NCBI GenBank assembly: GCA_964503125.1
Contig: CAZCZE010000014.1
Span: forward strand, 1-64,000
DNA length: 64,000 nt
Reading direction: 5' to 3'
From: FEN-1219 sp964503125
GTDB lineage: Bacteria; Pseudomonadota; Gammaproteobacteria; Steroidobacterales; Rariloculaceae
Shown: positions 7,884 to 15,202 of the stretch, piece after piece
How the letters are laid out: every line of letters begins with the position of its first letter
How positions within the stretch are numbered: position 1 is the stretch's first letter
The notes under the pieces: model-generated
Seen by the model: only the letters and a program-made list of their open reading frames with translations
What the model was told of the DNA's origin: nothing
Databases searched by the model: none
Made by a program: the position numbers and the translations under genes

Positions 7884-8888
7884 ATGAGCAGACTTCCGAC
7901 GGCCCTCTCGGCGGTTCTGGCCGCCGCGGCGACTTTGAGCGCCGCCACGGCCGCGGCGCAGGCTCCGGCGAGCGCGGCACCTGCCGACGGCGCAGCGTTC
8001 ACCGTCCCGCGCACGTCGTGGGGCGACCCCGATCTGCAAGGCGTGTGGGACTACCGCACGATCACGCCGCTCGAGCGGCGGCCCGAGCTCGCAGAGCGCG
8101 AGCTCTACACGGACGAGGAGATCGCGCAGCTCGAGGGGCGTGCCGGTCGGCGCATGGACCAGCCGCCCGATCCCAACGCGCCCGCCAATCTCGTCCATGC
8201 CGAGTACCTCACCGATCCCGGCCGGCACGTCGACGAGTCGCGGCGCACGTCGCTGATCGTCGATCCGCCGAACGGCCGCATGCCGGCGCTGACGCCGGCC
8301 GCGCAGGAGCGGCAGGCGCAGACCCGCGCAGCAGCCGGCGCTGCGGGTGCCCCGCGCCCCGGAGGGCGCGCCGACTCCTACACCGACCGCTCGCTGCTCG
8401 AGCGCTGCATCACGCGCGGCGCCGCGGGCGCGCCGATGCCCACTCTCTACAACAACAACATTCGCGTGGCGCAGGGCCCGGGCTACGTGGCCATCGTCCA
8501 CGAGATGGTGCACGAGACGCGCATCGTGCCGCTCGACGGCAGCCCGTTCGGCAACTTGAAGAGCTACATGGGCGAATCGCGCGGCCACTGGGAAGGCGAC
8601 ACGCTCGTCGTCGAGACGCGCAACTTCAGCGGCCGCGCGCCGTTTCGCGGCGCGGGAGCGAACCTGCGCGTGACCGAGCGCTACACGCGCATCGCGCCCG
8701 ACAAAATCGGCTTCAAGGTCACGTTCGAGGACGACACGCAGTGGACGCAGCCGTGGAGCGCCGCGTACACGCTGCGCACGGCCGAGGGCGAGCTCTACGA
8801 ATACGGGTGCCACGAAGGCAACTACGGGCTGCGCAACATCCTCGAGAACGCCCGCGACGCGGAACGCGCCGCGGCGCGCGGCAACTGA
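7884..8888 (+). CDS. Secreted CHEGN-family protein (paralog 4, best consensus member)
   Basis: The protein has 334 residues with a signal peptide (MSRLPTALSAVLAAAATLSA). It shows the clearest family pattern in the window: RTSWGDPDLQGVWDYRTITP, ERRPELAERELYTDEE, TSLIVDPPNGRMPALTP, RCITRG, YNNNIRVAQGPGYVAIVHEM, SRGHWEGDTLVVETRNF, TERYTRIAPDKIGF and YEYGCHEGNYGLRNIL. A GGGGGGAG site precedes the ATG; the ATG at 7737 lies inside the previous gene. Paralogs 3 and 4 are adjacent but clearly divergent, so this is an old duplication. Function is unknown. Confidence 0.85.
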   Translation: MSRLPTALSAVLAAAATLSAATAAAQAPASAAPADGAAFTVPRTSWGDPDLQGVWDYRTITPLERRPELAERELYTDEEIAQLEGRAGRRMDQPPDPNAPANLVHAEYLTDPGRHVDESRRTSLIVDPPNGRMPALTPAAQERQAQTRAAAGAAGAPRPGGRADSYTDRSLLERCITRGAAGAPMPTLYNNNIRVAQGPGYVAIVHEMVHETRIVPLDGSPFGNLKSYMGESRGHWEGDTLVVETRNFSGRAPFRGAGANLRVTERYTRIAPDKIGFKVTFEDDTQWTQPWSAAYTLRTAEGELYEYGCHEGNYGLRNILENARDAERAAARGN

Positions 8889-8902
8889 CGGAGCCCAAGC
8901 GC

Positions 8903-9328
8903 ATGGCCCGTCGCATTCGTGCCCTGCTCCCCCCGCTGCTCGCGGCCGCCATGGCGGCGCCCGCGGCCGCGCACCACTCGTTCGCTGCCGAGTTCGACTC
9001 GAGCCAGCCCGTCACGCTGCGCGGCAGGATCACGAAGATGGAGTGGATCAACCCGCACAGCTGGCTCCACATCGACGTGACGAACGAGGACGGCACGACG
9101 ACGCCGTGGATGATCGAAGGCGCGACGCCCAACACGCTGCTGCGCCGCGGCTTCACGCGCGAGACGGTCAAGATCGGCACCGAGATCACGATCGTGGGTT
9201 ACCGCGCCAAGAACGGCGCGCACCGCGCCAACGGGCGCGATCTGATCCTGCCCGACGGCTCGCGGCTGTTCATGTCGTCGCCGGGCACGGGCGCGCCCGA
9301 GGACAGCGCCGAGGCGCAGCCCGAGTAG
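8903..9328 (+). CDS. Small secreted DUF6152-type protein
   Basis: The protein has 141 residues. The signal peptide ends APAAA, which predicts a mature N-terminus HHSFAAEFD. The body is a short beta-rich domain with VTLRGRITKMEWINPHSWLH and TEITIVGYRAKNG, matching what is called DUF6152. The fold may be OB-like, which is inference. It lies 14 bp after the CHEGN gene and 4 bp before the thioredoxin-like gene, so it is co-transcribed with both. The N-terminal His-His plus the conserved NPH motif suggest metal binding. No function is established. Confidence 0.82.
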   Translation: MARRIRALLPPLLAAAMAAPAAAHHSFAAEFDSSQPVTLRGRITKMEWINPHSWLHIDVTNEDGTTTPWMIEGATPNTLLRRGFTRETVKIGTEITIVGYRAKNGAHRANGRDLILPDGSRLFMSSPGTGAPEDSAEAQPE

Positions 9329-9332
9329 CGAG

Positions 9333-9788
9333 ATGCGGAAACGGATCCTCGTCGGCGCCGTCGCGGTCATCGCCGCGTTGGTCGGCCTCGCAGGGTTTCT
9401 CTACGCGCGCAACGCGACGCCGACGGTGCCACCGATTGCCACGGCCGACGCCGCGGCGGCCGGCGCCCCATGGGTTCTGAAGCTCCATGCGCAGTGGTGC
9501 CCCATCTGCATGCTCACGAAGGGCATGTGGTTGGAGGTCGAGGCGGCTTACGCGGGCCGAGTCCGGCTCGCCGTGTTCGATTTCACCGACGAGGCCACGA
9601 CCGCCGCGAGCCGCGCGGAAGCCGAGCGGCTCGGGCTCGCGGCGGTGTTCGAGGAAGTCCGCTTCACGACGGGCTCGATCGTCGTGCTCGACGGCGGGAG
9701 CAGGGAAATCGTCGCCTGGATCAACGGCAGCCGCGAGTTCGCCGACTACGAGGCCGCGATCGACGCCGCGCTCGCAGCCGCGCGCTGA
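9333..9788 (+). CDS. Membrane-anchored thioredoxin-like protein
   Basis: The protein has 151 residues. An uncleaved-type N-terminal hydrophobic segment (residues 4-24) is followed by a thioredoxin-like domain with WCPIC (Cys56, Cys59), which is the CxxC redox site. It probably faces the periplasm. It sits 4 bp after the DUF6152 gene, so it may keep cysteines of the co-expressed secreted proteins in the right redox state or deliver a metal. That is inferred from context. CPIC differs from the usual CGPC of thioredoxin. Confidence 0.72.
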   Translation: MRKRILVGAVAVIAALVGLAGFLYARNATPTVPPIATADAAAAGAPWVLKLHAQWCPICMLTKGMWLEVEAAYAGRVRLAVFDFTDEATTAASRAEAERLGLAAVFEEVRFTTGSIVVLDGGSREIVAWINGSREFADYEAAIDAALAAAR

Positions 9789-9846
9789 TTTTCCGCACGG
9801 ACCGCAGGTTCGCGCAGCCCCTAAAACACCAACCGAGACTCGACTC

Positions 9847-10902
9847 ATGCACGACAAGGTCTCCGCCCTCGCCCTCCTGCGCGCGCCGCTCGCCGCGGCT
9901 GGCCTCGCCCTCGCCGCGGTCATGGCGGCGCCGCTGCTCGCACAAAGCGGCAGCCCCACGGGCACCGTCGAGCGCATCAAAGTGCACTCGCCCGCGATCG
10001 TCGGCAACTTGCAGGGCAACACGGCCGACCGCGACGTGCTCGTGTATTTGCCGCCGAGCTACTCAAGCTCGCCGCGGCGCCGCTATCCGGTGGTGTATCA
10101 GCTCCACGGTTGGCTGCCGGGAGCGGAGCAGTGGGCCGGCATGCTCAACTTCGAGGCCGGCACCAACCGCGCGCTCGCGTCGGGCAACGCCAAGGAGATG
10201 ATCGTCGTCGTGCCCGACTCGCTGACTGTGCACGGCGGCAGCATGTACTCGACGTCGGTCACGTCGGGCGACTTCGAAGGGTTCATCGCACGCGACCTCG
10301 TCGCGTACGTCGACGGGCACTACCGCACGATCGCGCGGCGTGCGAGCCGCGGGCTCTCGGGCCATTCGATGGGCGGTTACGGCACGTGGCGTATCGCGAT
10401 GAAGTATCCCGAGCTCTACTCGAGCTTCTATGCGATGAGCTCGTGCTGCTTGAGCCCGTACAGCGCCGAAGGCGGCGGCATGGCCGAGGCGGCCAAGGTC
10501 GCGACGCTCGAGGACGCGGCGAGGGCCCCGATCTTCACGCGGGTGCAGCTCACGCTCGCTGCGGCGTGGTCGCCGAACCCCGCGAAGCCGCCGCTCTACT
10601 TCGACTTCCCGCTCGAGAACGGCGAGCCGAAACCGTTGATCCTCACGAAATGGAACGCCAACGTCCCGCTCGCGACGATCGACCAATACGTGCCGAACCT
10701 GCGCACCTTCAAGGCCATCGGCATCGAGGTCGGCACGCAGGACGGGCTCATCAGCGACAACAAAGCGATCAGCGACGTCTTGACGAGCTACGGCATCGAC
10801 CACGTCTACGAGACGTACGAAGGCAACCACACGAACAAGGTCGCCGAGCGCTACGAGACCCGCGTGTTGCCGTTCTTTTCGCGCGAGCTGACGTTCGAAT
10901 AG
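9847..10902 (+). CDS. Secreted esterase (esterase D / enterochelin esterase-like)
   Basis: The protein has 351 residues. The signal peptide is cut near LLAQ (residue 37). An alpha/beta-hydrolase domain follows, with YPVVYQLHGW (oxyanion region) and the nucleophile elbow GHSMGGYGTW. A late YETYEGNHTNK supplies the likely catalytic His. This resembles the putative esterase family that includes esterase D and Fes-like enzymes. The region between the elbow and the His (SCCLSPYSAEGGG) is less conserved. The gene starts 58 bp after the thioredoxin-like gene and may belong to the same transcript. A large palindrome follows 19 bp after its stop. Confidence 0.82.
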   Translation: MHDKVSALALLRAPLAAAGLALAAVMAAPLLAQSGSPTGTVERIKVHSPAIVGNLQGNTADRDVLVYLPPSYSSSPRRRYPVVYQLHGWLPGAEQWAGMLNFEAGTNRALASGNAKEMIVVVPDSLTVHGGSMYSTSVTSGDFEGFIARDLVAYVDGHYRTIARRASRGLSGHSMGGYGTWRIAMKYPELYSSFYAMSSCCLSPYSAEGGGMAEAAKVATLEDAARAPIFTRVQLTLAAAWSPNPAKPPLYFDFPLENGEPKPLILTKWNANVPLATIDQYVPNLRTFKAIGIEVGTQDGLISDNKAISDVLTSYGIDHVYETYEGNHTNKVAERYETRVLPFFSRELTFE

Positions 10903-10921
10903 GTCTGCTCTGCGTAGTAGG

Positions 10922-11094
10922 GATTTCTCCCTGCGCGCGTACAGGGTCTTTCGAGACACGCCGGAAGACCGTCCCTGGGGCTCGTCGGCGCACATCGCCG
11001 CCATGGATGGCGGCGTGCAGCAATAGCAGGAGCGTATTGCTGCCTCTGTGCGCCGACGGTCTCGAAAGACCCTGTACGCACGCAGGGAGAAATC
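10922..11094. repeat. Nested 173-bp palindromic element (MITE-like)
   Basis: The outer arms 10922-10957 and 11059-11094 are 36-base inverted repeats with a single mismatch. Inside them, CGTCGGCGCACA (10983-10994) pairs perfectly with TGTGCGCCGACG (11047-11058). On the right side inner and outer arms are contiguous; on the left a 25-base stretch interrupts them. The centre is one copy of the REP-like double hairpin found elsewhere in the window. There is no coding potential. It could be a miniature transposon into which, or around which, a REP unit was placed, or a very strong terminator for the esterase gene. Confidence 0.75.
10996..11043 (+). repeat. REP-like double hairpin, copy 1
   Basis: Hairpin one is GCCGCC-ATGGAT-GGCGGC. 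Hairpin two is GCAGCAATAGC with GCGTATTGCTGC around the loop AGGA. It shares the CATGGATGG and GCAGGAGC cores with the copies at 53091, 53140, 63577 and 63627, and is the most divergent copy in its stems. It lies at the centre of the 173-bp palindrome. Confidence 0.7.
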
Positions 11095-11098
11095 TTCG

Positions 11099-11416
11099 CT
11101 AGCGACGGAAGTTGCCGCCTCGATCGTAGGGATTAGTGCACCTCGCGACCTCGGCGACAGCCAGCGGCTTGTCGATCTCAATGGTCGCGGTCGCGAGACC
11201 GTCGTCGTCCTCGCGGCGTGTCGTGCGCACGGAGTTGGCCGGCGGCCGTGTCACACGTGCGCTTGCGCCCTCGTTGTCGACGATGCGGAAGATACCGGTG
11301 TCGGCGTGGCCGCCAAGTAGGCGATGCCCGCAGAGCTCGAGGCGTTGGACCTCGATCGCACCGGCGCGGCGCACGCGTATCGTGATGGTCTCCATGTTGG
11401 CGGCTCGGCGTTCCAT
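11099..11416 (-). CDS. Possible small or remnant gene, unknown
   Basis: This is an open frame of 105 codons with GC-rich third positions, though weaker than in the firm genes here. The product (METITIRVRRAG.., then TATIEIDKPLAVAEVARCTN) is not recognised and lacks a signal peptide. It ends 5 bases from the outer arm of the palindrome, so it could be a gene truncated by that insertion. No ribosome site stands out. The rest of the gap, 11417-11532, shows nothing. Confidence 0.25.
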   Translation of the reverse strand: MERRAANMETITIRVRRAGAIEVQRLELCGHRLLGGHADTGIFRIVDNEGASARVTRPPANSVRTTRREDDDGLATATIEIDKPLAVAEVARCTNPYDRGGNFRR

Positions 11417-11532
11417 GTAGACGGGAACGCCGGGGCCCCACGGCCCGTTGACGAGGCCTCGTGGGCCGCCCCGAGAGTTAGAACTGCGTCACACGGCGCC
11501 CACTCCGCGGCCCGCGGGGCGCCGCGGCGGGC

Positions 11533-12678
11533 TCAGCGGCCGCTGGCGCCGCTTGCCGTGAGCCGGAACATGCGCCCTTGGCCGCCGCGGCCTTCGCGCT
11601 CGTCCTCGAGGACCCAGATGGCGCCGTCGGGCCCTTGCTCGACGGCGCGAATCCGCATGCCCATCGCGAAGCGCTCGGCCTCGCGCGCATTGTCGCCATC
11701 GAACTCGATGCGCACGATCGATTGCGACGACAAGCCGCCGATGAACGCGTCGCCGCGCCACTCTGGGAACTCGCTGCCGCTATAGAACATGAGGCTCGAC
11801 GGCGAGATCACGGGGGTCCAGAACACCGCCGGCGCCGCGAACTCGGGCCGCGTGGGGTGGTCGGGAATCACCTTGCCGTCGTAGTGGTCGCCGTTCGAAA
11901 CGATCGGGTAACCGTAGTTCGCGCCGCGCCGCACGAGATTGAGCTCGTCGCCGCCCATCGGTCCCATCTCGACGTTCCAGAGCTTGCCGGCGGCGTCGAA
12001 CGCGAGGCCGAGCGGGTTGCGGTGACCGAGCGACCAGATCTCGGCCATGACGCCCAAGTCCCCGCCGAACGGGTTGTCGTCGGGTAGCGAGCCGTCGTCG
12101 TTCAAGCGCACGATCTTGCCGAGGTTCGCTTGCATGTCTTGAGCCGGGTCGAATTTCTGCCGATCGCCGGAGCTCACGTAGAGGTCGCCGTCCGGGGCGA
12201 ACGCGATGCGATGGCCGTAGTGGCCGCCGCCCGTGACCTTGGGCTCCTGCCGCCAGATGACCTCGAGGTTCGTGAGCTCGCCGCCCGCGCCGCCCGGCGC
12301 GAGCACGAGCTTCGCGCGCGCGACGGCGGCGCCGCGCGTGTCGGCGGGCCCCGCCTCGGCGTAGCTCAAATAGACGAGGCCGTTGTCGGCGAACCTCGGG
12401 TGCAGCACGAGGTCGCCGAGACCGCCCTGGCCCCCGACGGCCACTGCGGGCACGCCCTCGATGTCGCCGATCGCGCCGCTGCCGGGCGTATAGAGCTTGA
12501 TCGCGCCGCGCTGCTCGGTGACGAGCAACCGCCCGTCGGGCAGAAACTCGAGCGCCCAGGGCACTTCGAAATCGGCGAGCTCGGTGGTCGTGAAGGGCTG
12601 GCCTTGCGCCAAAGCTGCCGTGCTCGCGCCGCCGGCAGCCAGACCGAGAGCGATGAGCAAACCGTTACGTCGAATCAT
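11533..12678 (-). CDS. Secreted PQQ-dependent sugar dehydrogenase (YliI/Asd type)
   Basis: The protein has 381 residues. The signal peptide ends AALAQ. A six-bladed soluble quinoprotein propeller follows, with PWALEFLPDGRLLVTEQRG, GGHYGHRIAFAPDGDLYVS (containing the likely catalytic His), LGHRNPLGLAFD, EMGPMGGDELN and GANYGYP. These are the hallmarks of the aldose sugar dehydrogenase family. The enzyme would oxidise aldoses in the periplasm with PQQ and calcium. I took the ATG at 12678 because the signal peptide begins there; 52 further in-frame codons upstream look non-coding. No pqq biosynthesis genes lie in the window. Confidence 0.85.
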   Translation of the reverse strand: MIRRNGLLIALGLAAGGASTAALAQGQPFTTTELADFEVPWALEFLPDGRLLVTEQRGAIKLYTPGSGAIGDIEGVPAVAVGGQGGLGDLVLHPRFADNGLVYLSYAEAGPADTRGAAVARAKLVLAPGGAGGELTNLEVIWRQEPKVTGGGHYGHRIAFAPDGDLYVSSGDRQKFDPAQDMQANLGKIVRLNDDGSLPDDNPFGGDLGVMAEIWSLGHRNPLGLAFDAAGKLWNVEMGPMGGDELNLVRRGANYGYPIVSNGDHYDGKVIPDHPTRPEFAAPAVFWTPVISPSSLMFYSGSEFPEWRGDAFIGGLSSQSIVRIEFDGDNAREAERFAMGMRIRAVEQGPDGAIWVLEDEREGRGGQGRMFRLTASGASGR

Positions 12679-12795
12679 GGTGCACACCCCAAGCCGTGAG
12701 TTGCATTGCGAGGCAGGATACCATCGCAGCTCGCAGCGGCGACGGTGCAACGGGCGCCCTGAAGAAAGTTCACGGAGACCGCGTAGGGACACGGC

Positions 12796-13092
12796 ATGAG
12801 CTATCTCGTCTTTTGCGTTTTCGATCTCAATCACGCGACGCGCGAGGACTACCTCTACGCGTACATGGATCTCGCCGACCTCGGCCTACGCAAGACCGTG
12901 AAATCCGAGAACGGCCCGAGCTTTCAGCTGCCGGCCGGTGCCGTCATGGGCACCTTCGACGGCCGCAGCGTCGACGACGTGCGCAGCACCGTCGGCCGCA
13001 AGGTGCAAAGCATCTTCAAGGCGCGGGGCCTGGCCGGCACGTTCTTCGTCGTGACCAGCACCGACTGGGCCTGCGCAGGCGAATCGACGTAG
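12796..13092 (+). CDS. Small conserved-looking protein, unknown
   Basis: The protein has 98 residues and is cytoplasmic, with no signal peptide. The sequence (MSYLVFCVFDLNHATREDYL.. VMGTFDGRSVDDVR.. GTFFVVTSTDWACAG) alternates hydrophobic strands and helices in a beta-alpha-beta pattern, suggesting a small ferredoxin-like fold similar in outline to Cas2/VapD-type proteins. There is no cas gene nearby and I assign no function. The start follows CACGGAGACCG. The gene is divergent from the sugar dehydrogenase and converges on the S9 peptidase with a 10-bp gap. Confidence 0.65.
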   Translation: MSYLVFCVFDLNHATREDYLYAYMDLADLGLRKTVKSENGPSFQLPAGAVMGTFDGRSVDDVRSTVGRKVQSIFKARGLAGTFFVVTSTDWACAGEST

Positions 13093-13102
13093 CGCGCGCC
13101 GC

Positions 13103-15046
13103 TCACGGCTTGAGGTGCTGCGCGAGAAATGCGTCGAGCGCCTGCAGCGTCGCGAGGCGCGTGCGCGCGCCCGACAGCCAGTGGTCCTCGCCCTCGAGCT
13201 CGACGAGCTCGACCGTCTTACCGGCCGCCCGCAGCGCCGTCGCCATGCTGAGGCTCTGCACGATCGGCACGACGGTATCGTCGCGGCCGTGGATGAGTAG
13301 CACCGGCGCGCGCACGTCCGCGACGTGCTCGATCGGCGACGCGGCGCGCAAGCGCTCCGTGGCCTCGCGGCCCTCCTCGACCCCCATGGCGAGGCGCCAA
13401 TACGACAGCGTTGCCGAGAACGCGCCGCCGCGGGTCTGCGTGGACTGCAACATCGCGCGTAGATCGGAGACGCCGGCGATGGCCGCGGCACAGCGATAGA
13501 GCTCGGGCGTGAACGCGGCTCCCGCGAGCGCCGCGTAGCCGCCGTAGCTCGCGCCCACGATACAGACGCGGTCGGCGTCGGCGATGCCGGCGCTCACGAG
13601 CGCGGCGACGCCGTCGGTCACGTCGTGCTGCATGACGCCGATGCCCCATTGGCCGTGGCCGGCCTCTTCCCAAGCCTTGCCGAAGCCGCCCGAGCCGCGG
13701 AAGTTCGGCTGGAGCACGGCGTAGCCGCGCGACGCGAGGAAATGGGCGAGCCAATCGAACCCGCCCACGTCGCGCGCGGCGGGACCGCCGTGCGGCAGCA
13801 CCACGAGCGGGACGGCGCCCGGCGCGCCGAGTGGCCGCGTGAGGTAACCGGGAATCTCGACGCCGTCGCGCGCCTTGTAGCTGTAGGCTTCGCGCGGCGG
13901 CAGCGTGCTGCGATCGAGCCCGGCATAGGTGCTCGCGATCTGCTTGGCCGATGCCGCGCGCGCATCGTAGAAGTAGAACGCCGGCGCCTTATCGTGGCGG
14001 TCCGTGGCCAAGATGAAACGCGAGCGATCTTGCGACCAGGAGACGAGCACCGGCGCTTCGCCCGGGAATGCTTCCTCGACGAGCTTCTGCTGCTCCGCGA
14101 GCTCAATATCGAAATAGACGGGCGCCTCGCCGACCACGCCGGCGGCTATCACGCGGTTCGTGTAAGGGTCGATCTGCGCCCCGCCGACGTCGGCCGTGTC
14201 GTGGACGTAAAAGGGACGCCCGACCGAGCCGTCCTCGGGCGACATCACGTAGAGGCCGAAGCGCCCGGTCTCGGTGGGTCGCATGCCGACGATGAGCTCG
14301 CCGGCCGCATCGAGACCGAGAAGCGCGAGCTCCGGGATCTCGACTACTTCCTCTCGGATCGATTGCCAACCGTCGGCACGCCGCGCGAGGATGCGCAAGT
14401 AATTACTGCGTTGGTTGTACTCGAGGCGAAACTTCGGCGCGCCGTTCTCGTCGACGACCCAGTCGCGCGTCTGCGGCGTGCCGTCGTCGATCTGGAGGCG
14501 TGCGTCGGTCTTGGGGTTGACGGCATAGAGCACGCGGTCCGCGTTCTCGGCGAAACGCGGGAACAGCACTTCGCCCGTGGAGCGCTTGTAGCCGATGAAC
14601 TGAGCGCCCTGGATGAACACGAAGCCGCCGACCTGTGCCCGGCCGCCGCGCGCCCGGTTGACCAGCAACTGCCGTATGCTCACTTCGCCCGACAGGTCGA
14701 TGCCATACGGGGCCAGCGACTCGACGTTCCCCCGCGGACCGAACGAGACCGTCTCGCCGCTGAACAGCAGTAACGTGTCGTCGCTCGTCCAGGTGACGCT
14801 TCGCGGCTTGCCCGCCGACATGTCGACCGCCGAGGTCACGGCCATGGTCTCGAGGTTGGAGACCAGCACGAAGCTGCCGCCCGTCGACTGTGCAATGAAC
14901 GCGAGGCGTTGGCCGTCGGGCGACAAGCTCGGCGACTCCATGGCCGGCAGCGTCGCGAACGCTTCGACGGGCGGCGGCTGTGCGGCTGCGACCAACGGGC
15001 AAAGGACCAAGGTGACCAGGATCGGTCGGATTGCGACGAGACGCAT
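13103..15046 (-). CDS. Secreted prolyl-oligopeptidase family (S9) peptidase
   Basis: The protein has 647 residues. The signal peptide is cut near AAAQP (residue 23). An N-terminal beta-propeller domain (TolB-like; SLSPDGQRLAFIAQS) covers roughly residues 30-380. The C-terminal catalytic alpha/beta-hydrolase domain has LVVLPHGGP, the nucleophile elbow GASYGGYAAL (Ser near 506), PVLLIHGRDDTVVP (Asp) and a final GEDHWL (His). This matches dipeptidyl/acylaminoacyl S9 peptidases. It probably degrades peptides in the periplasm. A run of G residues before ATG 15046 acts as the ribosome site. The upstream TATATT near 15080 on the minus strand may be a -10. Confidence 0.87.
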   Translation of the reverse strand: MRLVAIRPILVTLVLCPLVAAAQPPPVEAFATLPAMESPSLSPDGQRLAFIAQSTGGSFVLVSNLETMAVTSAVDMSAGKPRSVTWTSDDTLLLFSGETVSFGPRGNVESLAPYGIDLSGEVSIRQLLVNRARGGRAQVGGFVFIQGAQFIGYKRSTGEVLFPRFAENADRVLYAVNPKTDARLQIDDGTPQTRDWVVDENGAPKFRLEYNQRSNYLRILARRADGWQSIREEVVEIPELALLGLDAAGELIVGMRPTETGRFGLYVMSPEDGSVGRPFYVHDTADVGGAQIDPYTNRVIAAGVVGEAPVYFDIELAEQQKLVEEAFPGEAPVLVSWSQDRSRFILATDRHDKAPAFYFYDARAASAKQIASTYAGLDRSTLPPREAYSYKARDGVEIPGYLTRPLGAPGAVPLVVLPHGGPAARDVGGFDWLAHFLASRGYAVLQPNFRGSGGFGKAWEEAGHGQWGIGVMQHDVTDGVAALVSAGIADADRVCIVGASYGGYAALAGAAFTPELYRCAAAIAGVSDLRAMLQSTQTRGGAFSATLSYWRLAMGVEEGREATERLRAASPIEHVADVRAPVLLIHGRDDTVVPIVQSLSMATALRAAGKTVELVELEGEDHWLSGARTRLATLQALDAFLAQHLKP

Positions 15047-15202
15047 GAATACCCCCCTTCAACGAGACCCCGCGCGGGAATATAGCCGATCTCGCCGTCC
15101 TGGGGTTCTCGACGCGGCGCCTAATCGAGGTCGCGCCGCCGGCGGCTTGAAAGTAGGATTCTCCTGAGTTGCGGCCGGCGCTTCGCGCCGCGGGGGGGAT
15201 CG

